DNA from: Alphaproteobacteria bacterium
GTDB lineage: Bacteria; Pseudomonadota; Alphaproteobacteria; Micropepsales; Micropepsaceae
DNA: 14,924 bases
Reading direction: 5' to 3'
Assembly: GCA_028869355.1 (NCBI GenBank)
Contig: JAGWSK010000292.1
Span: forward strand, 1-14,924
Below are positions 1 through 5,735 of the stretch, piece after piece. The notes below the pieces were generated by a model. It had not been told where the DNA came from. It saw only the letters and a program-made list of their open reading frames with translations, and ran no database searches. A program made the position numbers and the translations under genes. The stretch's first letter is position 1. Each line of letters begins with the position of its first letter.

Positions 1-457
1 CGAAGGTCGCGGTGATGGTCATGATCAGGGTGTCGCGATTTTTCACGTGCGACAGCTCATGGGCCAGCACGCCCGCCAGTTCTTCCTGGTTCAAGCGTTG
101 CAAAATCCCGGTTGTCGCGCAGACCGCTGCGTGCTCCGGACTGCGGCCGGTGGCAAAAGCGTTCGGCTGCGGATTGTCGGCGATATAAACCCGCGGCATC
201 GGCAGGCCCGCATTTTCGGACAGCACCCGAACCAGATGCACGAGTTCCGGGGCGCTTGTCTCATCCACCTCCCGGGCTCCGTACATAGCCAGCACCGCGC
301 GATCGGAGTTCCAATACGCGAAAAGGTTGGTCCCGAGCGCGAACAGGAACGCGATCGCCATGCCCGACTGGCCGCCGATCAGGTAGCCGGCGGCGAGAAA
401 AATGGTGGTAAGAGCCGCCATCAAAATGCCGGTGCGGAAAAGATTCACCATGGACAT
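1..457 (-). CDS. htpX: Protease HtpX, N-terminal part (runs off the left edge)
   Basis: HtpX is a zinc metalloprotease of the inner membrane (M48 family) that degrades misfolded membrane proteins. About 152 N-terminal residues are visible and the C-terminal half lies outside the window. Two hydrophobic segments occupy roughly residues 7-27 and 33-48. They are followed by the family stretch SDRAVLAMYGAREVDE, the segment NPQPNAFATGR near residue 95, and the zinc-binding HELSH motif at 133-137, where H133, E134 and H137 are the expected ligand, base and ligand. The start is uncertain: ATG at 457 and ATG at 451 both fit, neither has a clear Shine-Dalgarno site, and the frame stays open upstream. 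I chose 457 because longer versions would run into the divergent SDHAF4 gene. The identification is firm; only the start is not. Confidence 0.93.
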   Translation of the reverse strand, partial: MSMVNLFRTGILMAALTTIFLAAGYLIGGQSGMAIAFLFALGTNLFAYWNSDRAVLAMYGAREVDETSAPELVHLVRVLSENAGLPMPRVYIADNPQPNAFATGRSPEHAAVCATTGILQRLNQEELAGVLAHELSHVKNRDTLIMTITATF

Positions 458-524
458 CAATCCGGGATTGCGGTTGGAACGGCTGGTACTGATGTAGTGA
501 CCGAAGCCGTGCCGGAAAAGTGCG

Positions 525-728
525 ATGACAACGGACAAGCCCGCGGAAAAGCCCAAATTGCCGCCGGAAGCGCAGCGCGCGCTGGCAGAGGAGGAAGAGC
601 GCCGACGCAAAGCTGCCGAACAGGCAGCGACCGCCATGCCAAGGCCAAAGGAAATTGGCGGGCCTGACGGCCTGGAGCCGACGCGCTACGGCGATTGGGA
701 AAGAAAAGGGATTGTCTCGGACTTTTAG
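525..728 (+). CDS. Succinate dehydrogenase assembly factor 4 family protein (DUF1674)
   Basis: This 67-residue protein ends in the signature of the DUF1674/SDHAF4 family, with GGPDGLEPTRYGDWERKG followed by IVSDF at the very C-terminus. The N-terminal half is charged and probably disordered, rich in Lys, Glu and Ala. In mitochondria the homologue binds the flavinylated SdhA subunit and helps it join SdhB; the same role in the bacterial cytoplasm is inferred from the conserved tail. It starts 67 bases from the divergent htpX start, so both promoters must lie in 458-524 or inside the neighbours. Its TAG stop overlaps the TAA stop of the convergent gene at 725. The Shine-Dalgarno region is weak (GGAAAAG). 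Confidence 0.88.
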   Translation: MTTDKPAEKPKLPPEAQRALAEEEERRRKAAEQAATAMPRPKEIGGPDGLEPTRYGDWERKGIVSDF

Positions 729-1333
729 CGCTGGGACACGTTTGCCGTGGTGTCGCCGCGGCGTCCGGCCACCGGCGGATAGGAATTGGCGGCAGGGCCG
801 AGGACCTTCACAGGAGCATTTTCTGTGCCGGCTTTGTCGAAATGCAGCGTGATCAGGAAGCCCTCGCCTTCCTTTAGCGGTGCCTTGAGGCCGACGAGCA
901 TCAGATAACGGCCACCCGGGCCCAGGTTGACTGTGCCCCCGGCGGGAATATCAACCGCGGGAGCCAGCGCGAACCGCGGCTGCGCTTGCGGGGTGTCTTC
1001 GTGCAATTCGACGGATTTCGCTATTGCCGTATCGATTCCGATCAGCCGGTCCGGGTCTTTGGCGCTGACAATATGCAGGTAAACCGGTGCATTTGGTGCC
1101 GATGTTGCTCTGGTCCAGGCTTCCGAAACGTCGACATTGGCCTTCGCGGCCAGCGCCGCGGCGCGCGCCTTGGCCGCCGCATCATTGGGCACGGTTGTGG
1201 CGGGGGGATTGGCCCCGGGGGCCGGCAACGGCAAAGTGGCTTGTGCAAACGCCAACGATCCGGACATAAGAATGGCGGCTGCAGCAGCGCCCGATAACGT
1301 CAAATTTGTTTTGCTGAAGCCTCGGATTGTCAT
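725..1333 (-). CDS. Exported PCu(A)C-like copper chaperone domain protein with degenerate metal site
   Basis: The protein has 202 residues, with a signal peptide over residues 1-30 ending near SLAFA-QA, a Pro/Ala-rich linker (32-66), then a PCu(A)C domain (about 68-173) and a polar tail. The domain is recognised by the EAWTRAT opening, VELHED, DIPAGGTVNLGPGG and LVGLKAPLKEGEGF. PCu(A)C proteins bind periplasmic copper(I) and help to load the CuA centre of cytochrome oxidase. In the usual H-x10-M-x21-H-x-M site, H111 and M145 are present, but the first Met aligns with Phe121 and the second His with Tyr143. Copper binding is therefore doubtful. The ATG at 1333 is preferred over the upstream start at 1357 because AGGAG sits 6 bases before it. 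The gene is convergent with the SDHAF4 gene and divergent from the HIG1-type gene. Confidence 0.85.
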   Translation of the reverse strand: MTIRGFSKTNLTLSGAAAAAILMSGSLAFAQATLPLPAPGANPPATTVPNDAAAKARAAALAAKANVDVSEAWTRATSAPNAPVYLHIVSAKDPDRLIGIDTAIAKSVELHEDTPQAQPRFALAPAVDIPAGGTVNLGPGGRYLMLVGLKAPLKEGEGFLITLHFDKAGTENAPVKVLGPAANSYPPVAGRRGDTTANVSQR

Positions 1334-1339
1334 GGCCTT

Positions 1340-1344
1340 CTCCT
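1340..1344 (-). promoter_or_regulatory. Ribosome binding site that sets the PCu(A)C-like gene start
   Basis: AGGAG on the minus strand, 6 bases before the ATG at 1333. It favours this start over the in-frame codon 24 bases upstream, and gives a clean signal peptide beginning MTIRGFSK. Confidence 0.75.
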
Positions 1345-1362
1345 GCGCCGTCCCCAATGCTC

Positions 1363-1383
1363 GTCGGAACGCAAGCGTCCGAC
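1363..1383. promoter_or_regulatory. Imperfect palindrome in the divergent promoter region
   Basis: The arms GTCGG-ACGC and GCGT-CCGAC face each other around a short loop, with one unpaired A in the left arm. It lies between the divergent starts at 1333 and 1487, so it could be an operator for either gene or a hairpin in the leader of the PCu(A)C-like gene. There is no T-tract, so a terminator is unlikely. The function is not known. Confidence 0.35.
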
Positions 1384-1486
1384 CTCAAATTTGGTTGCAA
1401 AATTCGGGATTTGTGTCCCGTCACTCCACGGTCCAGCTTGCGGATATACCCGATTGGGCCGCGTCTGTATGCGGAGAACTTAAGCG

Positions 1487-1681
1487 ATGACGGGGAATTT
1501 CCTCATCGGTCTCGCGGTCGCGATGGTCGCGGTGATCCTGCTGGCAGGACTTTATACGCTGTGGGCCGGCGGCGAAGTGTCGCGCAATTGGTCCAACCGG
1601 CTGATGCGCATGCGCGTCGTGGCCCAGGCGCTCGCGGTGCTGATCATCCTCGCGGTGCTCTATTTTAGTGGACGTTTCTAG
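1487..1681 (+). CDS. HIG1-type twin-transmembrane protein
   Basis: A 64-residue inner membrane protein with two predicted helices, about residues 5-27 and 43-60. They are joined by a short polar loop, GGEVSRNWSNRLMRMRVVAQ. The arrangement and the loop with LMRMRVVAQ fit the small alphaproteobacterial HIG1-domain (hypoxia-induced protein) family. Mitochondrial members (Rcf1) assist cytochrome oxidase assembly or supercomplexes; a similar role here is inferred and would suit the neighbouring PCu(A)C-like and SDHAF4 genes. ATG at 1487 follows GGAG at a 10-base distance. Small size makes family assignment less certain than for the large genes. Confidence 0.75.
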   Translation: MTGNFLIGLAVAMVAVILLAGLYTLWAGGEVSRNWSNRLMRMRVVAQALAVLIILAVLYFSGRF

Positions 1682-1779
1682 GCTGATCGCGAGCTGTTCC
1701 AACACATGCCGGTGATTCGCGGGACTTGAGCCGCGCCAATACCTATGTTCAGTGGTCTTCCGGAAAACAGGGATTGGTC

Positions 1780-3201
1780 ATGAGCAGCGGCAAGACGCTT
1801 TACGACAAGATCTGGGACAGCCACCTTGTCCATGAGGCCAAAGGCGAAGCCAGCGTGATTTATGTCGACCGGCACCTTGTCCATGAAGTCACCAGCGCCC
1901 AGGCCTTTGGAGGCCTGCGGGAGGCGCACCGTAACGTCCGGCGCCCCGGGCTGACGCTTGCGGTTGCCGACCACAATGTGCCGACGACCGACCGCAGCCG
2001 CGGCATTTCCGATCCCGAATCGGCGCACAGCGTGGCGACGCTGGAGCGCAACGCACACGAGTTCGGCATCGAATATTTCGGCATGAACGATGTCCGGCAA
2101 GGCATTGTTCACATCATCGGCCCAGAGCAGGGCTGGACCTTGCCCGGGCTGATCATTGTCTGCGGAGATTCTCACACCGCGACGCATGGCGCCTTCGGAT
2201 CACTCGCTTTCGGCATCGGCACATCCGAGGTCGAGCATGTGCTGGCGACGCAGACGCTGCTCACTACGCGTTCGAAGAACATGCGCGTGAGTGTCGAAGG
2301 CAAATTGCCCGTGGGTGTCACCGCCAAAGACATGATCCTTGCCATCATTGCCAAAATCGGAACCGCGGGCGGGACCGGTTATGTCATCGAATATGCCGGC
2401 GAGGCGATTCGCGCGCTGTCGATGGAAGGCCGGATGACCGTCTGCAACATGTCGATTGAGGCCGGTGCCCGCGCGGGCCTGATTGCACCCGACGACACGA
2501 CGTTCAATTATCTTCGTGGCCGCCCGCGTGCGCCCAAAGGCGGTACCTGGGAAGCTGCCATCCGCTACTGGCGCACGTTGAAATCGGACGACGACGCCAA
2601 ATTTGATGCCGAGGTGCGGCTGAAGGCCGCCGATATTGTGCCGATGGTGACGTGGGGCACGAGCCCGGAACAGGCGGTGCCGGTAACCGGGAAAGTGCCT
2701 GATCCCGCGGGCGAACCGGATCCCAACCGGCGCGAAGGCATGCTGCGCGCTTTGTCCTATATGGATCTGAAGCCGGGCACGCCATTGCGTGAGGTCAAGA
2801 TTGACCGCGCCTTCATCGGTTCATGCACCAATGGCCGGATCGAAGATTTGCGCGAAGCCGCCAAAGTCGTCGAACACGAACTTGCGCGCGGGCACAAAGT
2901 CGCGCCGCATGTCGGCGCCATGGTGGTGCCGGGTTCGGGGCTGGTGAAACATCAGGCGGAAGAGGAAGGCCTCGATCGAATTTTCGTCGAAGCCGGATTT
3001 GAATGGCGCGAAGCCGGCTGTTCGATGTGTCTGGCGATGAATGCCGACCGGCTGGATCCGGGGCAGCGCTGCGCCTCGACATCGAATCGCAATTTCGAGG
3101 GGCGTCAGGGCCGTGGTGGGCGCACGCACCTGATGAGCCCGGCCATGGCGGCGGCGGCGGCAATCGCCGGCCACCTCGCCGACGTGCGGGAGTTTCAATA
3201 G
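1780..3201 (+). CDS. leuC: 3-Isopropylmalate dehydratase large subunit
   Basis: LeuC, with LeuD, isomerises 2-isopropylmalate to 3-isopropylmalate in cytoplasmic leucine synthesis, using a 4Fe-4S cluster. The protein has 473 residues, the normal length. It opens with KTLYDKIWDSHLV and contains ADHNVPT (63-69) and GDSHTATHGAFG (129-140). The cluster ligands are C349 in GSCTNGR, then C414 and C417 in CSMC. The substrate-site segment SNRNFEGRQGRGGRTHL is intact. The ATG at 1780 has AGGGA about 7 bases upstream; an in-frame TTG at 1726 would add 18 residues unlike the family. No leuD lies in the window. The next gene downstream, a FrnE-like oxidoreductase, starts 16 bases after the stop and is probably cotranscribed. 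Confidence 0.97.
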   Translation: MSSGKTLYDKIWDSHLVHEAKGEASVIYVDRHLVHEVTSAQAFGGLREAHRNVRRPGLTLAVADHNVPTTDRSRGISDPESAHSVATLERNAHEFGIEYFGMNDVRQGIVHIIGPEQGWTLPGLIIVCGDSHTATHGAFGSLAFGIGTSEVEHVLATQTLLTTRSKNMRVSVEGKLPVGVTAKDMILAIIAKIGTAGGTGYVIEYAGEAIRALSMEGRMTVCNMSIEAGARAGLIAPDDTTFNYLRGRPRAPKGGTWEAAIRYWRTLKSDDDAKFDAEVRLKAADIVPMVTWGTSPEQAVPVTGKVPDPAGEPDPNRREGMLRALSYMDLKPGTPLREVKIDRAFIGSCTNGRIEDLREAAKVVEHELARGHKVAPHVGAMVVPGSGLVKHQAEEEGLDRIFVEAGFEWREAGCSMCLAMNADRLDPGQRCASTSNRNFEGRQGRGGRTHLMSPAMAAAAAIAGHLADVREFQ

Positions 3202-3217
3202 AAGCCGGGTTAACGGC

Positions 3218-3880
3218 ATGAAAACAATCCCTGTAACAATCACCTCGGATTTCATCTGCCCGTGGTGTTTCATCGGTGAGCGTCGTCTGACGCGCGCGGC
3301 TGCGAAATTGTCCGAAGATCAGCGCGAGCAAATTCGGCTTGAAATCACCTGGCGTCCATTCGAGCTGAATCCCAATATTTCCCCCGATGGCATCGACCGT
3401 CGCGCTTACCGGATCGCGAAATTTGGCAGCTGGGAATACAGCCAGCGGCTGGACGCGCATGTCATTGAGGCGGGAAAGCCGGACGGAGCGATTTTCAATT
3501 ACGACCGTATCTCGCGCACTCCGAATACCCGGCGCGCGCATCGTCTGGTGTCGTGGGTGACACGCAACGGCAGTGACGCAGATTCCCTCGTCGTCCGGCT
3601 GTTTGAGGGTTATTTCATTGACGGCCGCGATCTCTCGTCGCCTGCAGAACTCGCCGGCATTGCCGGGACAGCAGGCCTGCCTCGCGATGCGGTGGTGGCA
3701 TTTCTCGCGAGTGACGAAGGCACGGATCAGGTCACTGCCGCCGAGGCCGAAGCGTACCGGAACGGGATACACAGCGTACCGGATTTCCGCATCGGATCGA
3801 TCGGCTTTTCCGGGGCGCAGCCGATTGAGATTATGAGCGAGGCTCTTCGCCGCGCGGGCACGAACAGTCTGGGTCAGTAA
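3218..3880 (+). CDS. DsbA family oxidoreductase, FrnE type
   Basis: The 220-residue protein has a thioredoxin-fold start, TITSDFICPWCFIG, with a CPWC redox motif at C14-C17. An alpha-helical insertion follows, and the closing half has GIHSVPDFRIG (cis-Pro loop, V-P) and FSGAQPIE. This is the FrnE/DSBA-like family (2-hydroxychromene isomerase relatives). There is no signal peptide, so it is cytoplasmic. FrnE members act as thiol-disulfide oxidoreductases, often linked to oxidative stress; the actual substrate here is unknown. It follows leuC by 16 bases and ends 8 bases before the stop of the convergent restriction endonuclease gene, with no convincing terminator between them. Confidence 0.9.
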   Translation: MKTIPVTITSDFICPWCFIGERRLTRAAAKLSEDQREQIRLEITWRPFELNPNISPDGIDRRAYRIAKFGSWEYSQRLDAHVIEAGKPDGAIFNYDRISRTPNTRRAHRLVSWVTRNGSDADSLVVRLFEGYFIDGRDLSSPAELAGIAGTAGLPRDAVVAFLASDEGTDQVTAAEAEAYRNGIHSVPDFRIGSIGFSGAQPIEIMSEALRRAGTNSLGQ

Positions 3881-3888
3881 TACAAAGC

Positions 3889-4626
3889 CTATTTGATTTT
3901 TGCATAGGCAGCCGCTCTTGAGTGAAGTGACGCGGCAAAGTTTCGAATACTCAGTTCCTTATTTGGCTGCGCGAACCTACCTTTCATGCCGTTCACCGAA
4001 TTGCTGGTGAAGAAGCACGCGGAATCGTACAAACGCTCCCGGACCATGCGTGCACAGACAAGCTCGTAGCGGCGAGCGTAGCTGAGTTCCTGAAATTCCT
4101 CATCAACCGTGTAAGGCTCAAGTGCGATGCGCTTAGTTCCCCTTAAGCTAGCGGCGCACTCTTCCAACATGAACAAGTATCCGAGCCATGGCTTCGCGCT
4201 GGGTGCGAACGTGCCCTTGCTATACGCCATCCAAAAGTCGGTTGCATTTCCCAACGCCTCTTCGACTCGATTGTTGAAGTTGTTGCCAAAGCTGCCGACT
4301 TGGCTCTTTACTTCGACGACCGCGATCAAATCATTACCGCTGAGCACGACAACGTCCCACTCTTTGCATGGGCGAAAATAACCGGGAAGCGTACGAGATT
4401 TTTTCACCGTCGTATGGACCCGAACTTCCCAGTTCGGCAACTCGGCATCCTGAACGATCGCGGCGATCAGGCGCACGAACCCATCGGCGTGCTTGCCCCC
4501 GGTTACAGCTTGTCTCTCACCTGCATCTTTGGCCCCAGACTTCGTGCCCTGCTTATCGCGTTGCGTCGATCTTGTGCGCCAAAAGTGACGGACTCCTTCT
4601 GAAAGGAGATCTTCAACGTCGATCAT
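3889..4626 (-). CDS. Type II restriction endonuclease, XhoI/PaeR7I family
   Basis: The 245-residue protein matches the XhoI/PaeR7I family in length (about 245 residues) and in several blocks: GGKHADGF (43-50), PGYFRP (81-86), EWDVVV, EVKSQVGSFGNNFNNRVEEA (105-124), WLGYLFMLEE and SYARRYELV. The likely PD-(D/E)xK catalytic residues are D91, E105 and K107. XhoI and PaeR7I cut CTCGAG; the site of this enzyme cannot be read from the sequence and could differ. Its ATG overlaps the methyltransferase stop (ATGA), so translation is coupled and comes second. No C (controller) gene accompanies the pair. The reading frame looks intact. Sample lines of this gene are about 50-55% GC, against up to 68% in priA. 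Confidence 0.88.
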   Translation of the reverse strand: MIDVEDLLSEGVRHFWRTRSTQRDKQGTKSGAKDAGERQAVTGGKHADGFVRLIAAIVQDAELPNWEVRVHTTVKKSRTLPGYFRPCKEWDVVVLSGNDLIAVVEVKSQVGSFGNNFNNRVEEALGNATDFWMAYSKGTFAPSAKPWLGYLFMLEECAASLRGTKRIALEPYTVDEEFQELSYARRYELVCARMVRERLYDSACFFTSNSVNGMKGRFAQPNKELSIRNFAASLHSRAAAYAKIK

Positions 4627-5591
4627 TGTCTCGTGATTGTCGCGCGTCGAAAAAGTCCGCTGGTCTCACGTTCAATGCGTTTCTCCGCATATTCGAGGTA
4701 GTGCGGATCAATTTCGACTCCGATGCTGTTGCGCCCCGATTTAAGCGCTGCGAGAGCCGTCGTCCCGGTGCCAAGAAAGGGATCGAGCACGGTATCGCCG
4801 ACGAAACTGAACATGCGGATCAGGCGTTCGGCCAATTCGACCGGAAATGGCGCAGGATGATCTCGCGTTGATGCACCTGTAATTCCGGACCAAACTTGCT
4901 GGAACCAGAGTTTGTGCTTTTCGGCCGGAATCACGGACATTATGCGTGTCGGCACCGACGGACTTCTGTACCCGCCCGGCTTCCGCAGCATGAGGATGTA
5001 TTCGATATCATTTTTTATGACCGCATTCGGTTCGTAGGGTTTACCGAGGAAGCCGCCTCCGTTGCCTTCAGCTTCGTAAGCCGCATTTGCAATTTTGTGC
5101 CAAATGATCGGCGCGAGATTGGAAAAACCAATGGTCCGGCAACGTTCTTGGATACTGGAATGGAGCGGAACGACGGTGTGCTCACCTTTGTTCTCGCGTC
5201 TGGACAGACAGACATCGCCAACGACGCAAACCAGTCTTCCGCCCGGCACAAGGCACCTGAGGCAATGGCACCACACACGGTCGAGATGCTCAAGAAAACC
5301 GTCATAGTCATCTATATGACCGAGTTGATCCGGTACCTCCCGATAGCGCTTCAGATTCCAGTACGGTGGTGATGTGACGATGAGGTGGACAGACGAATCC
5401 GGCAGAAAATCCATGCGTGTCGCATCCGCCTGATTCAGCCGATGAAACGTGTGCATTTGAGGCAGCGTGGCCTCGATGTCCGCGGTTGCTTTGGCATTTT
5501 TCGCAATTCGCGGAAGGTCCGTTTGGTGATCGATGATCGCGCCTACGCTCGCAGGGATCAGTCTTTCGATTCCGATTTCAATCTTGGTCAT
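4623..5591 (-). CDS. DNA methyltransferase of the restriction-modification pair, beta class, likely N4-cytosine
   Basis: The 322-residue enzyme would transfer a methyl group from S-adenosylmethionine to DNA and protect the host from the nuclease encoded next to it. The catalytic motif IV, TSPPYW (73-78), comes before the cofactor motif I, DPFLGTGTT (270-278), which is the beta-class order. HPAPFPVELAERLI (motif X region) precedes motif I. The stretch between, about 125-215, should hold the target recognition domain. TSPPY is typical of N4-cytosine enzymes, though some beta members with this motif may modify adenine. ATG at 5591 has GGAAG 8 bases upstream; the GTG directly before it is an alternative. 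It overlaps the nuclease start by 4 bases and is transcribed first, as expected if the host must be methylated before cutting begins. Confidence 0.9.
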   Translation of the reverse strand: MTKIEIGIERLIPASVGAIIDHQTDLPRIAKNAKATADIEATLPQMHTFHRLNQADATRMDFLPDSSVHLIVTSPPYWNLKRYREVPDQLGHIDDYDGFLEHLDRVWCHCLRCLVPGGRLVCVVGDVCLSRRENKGEHTVVPLHSSIQERCRTIGFSNLAPIIWHKIANAAYEAEGNGGGFLGKPYEPNAVIKNDIEYILMLRKPGGYRSPSVPTRIMSVIPAEKHKLWFQQVWSGITGASTRDHPAPFPVELAERLIRMFSFVGDTVLDPFLGTGTTALAALKSGRNSIGVEIDPHYLEYAEKRIERETSGLFRRATITRQ

Positions 5592-5623
5592 CACACATGC
5601 TTCCCACAGAACTTAAGCCGATT

Positions 5624-5648
5624 CTCGCGACCCGAACGTGATCGCGAG
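5624..5648. promoter_or_regulatory. Inverted repeat in the restriction-modification leader
   Basis: CTCGCGA (5624-5630) and TCGCGAG (5642-5648) form perfect 7-base arms around an 11-base spacer. Each arm contains the palindrome TCGCGA. The repeat lies just downstream of the predicted start of transcription of the methyltransferase, where a bound protein or an RNA hairpin could limit expression. Its role is inferred from position only. Confidence 0.4.
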
Positions 5649-5661
5649 GAAATCCCCAACA

Positions 5662-5691
5662 ATTATAAGAACAAATCAAGAACATAGGCAA
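5662..5691 (-). promoter_or_regulatory. Predicted sigma-70 promoter of the restriction-modification operon
   Basis: On the minus strand TTGCCT (5691-5686) and a perfect TATAAT (5667-5662) are separated by 18 bases, in a locally AT-rich stretch between the priA stop and the methyltransferase start. Transcription would begin near 5655, giving a leader of about 65 bases. The AT-rich context suggests that the cassette brought its own promoter. Confidence 0.55.
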
Positions 5692-5735
5692 CGACCAATT
5701 GCCGGGGGCTGCTCAACGGCGTGTCCGATGGCGAA

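Noticed and set aside
47..667. Open frame of 206 residues on the plus strand
   Set aside because: It is antisense to htpX and overlaps the SDHAF4 gene in another frame. Its composition is Arg/Gly/Ala-rich, and no family is recognised.
2813..3772. Open frame of 319 residues on the minus strand
   Set aside because: Antisense to the end of leuC and to the FrnE-type gene, both clearly real.
3887..3909. GCCTAT...ATAGGC inverted repeat at the frnE-nuclease junction as a bidirectional terminator
   Set aside because: The stem has only 6 pairs and no T-tract follows on either strand. The T-rich part is in the loop.
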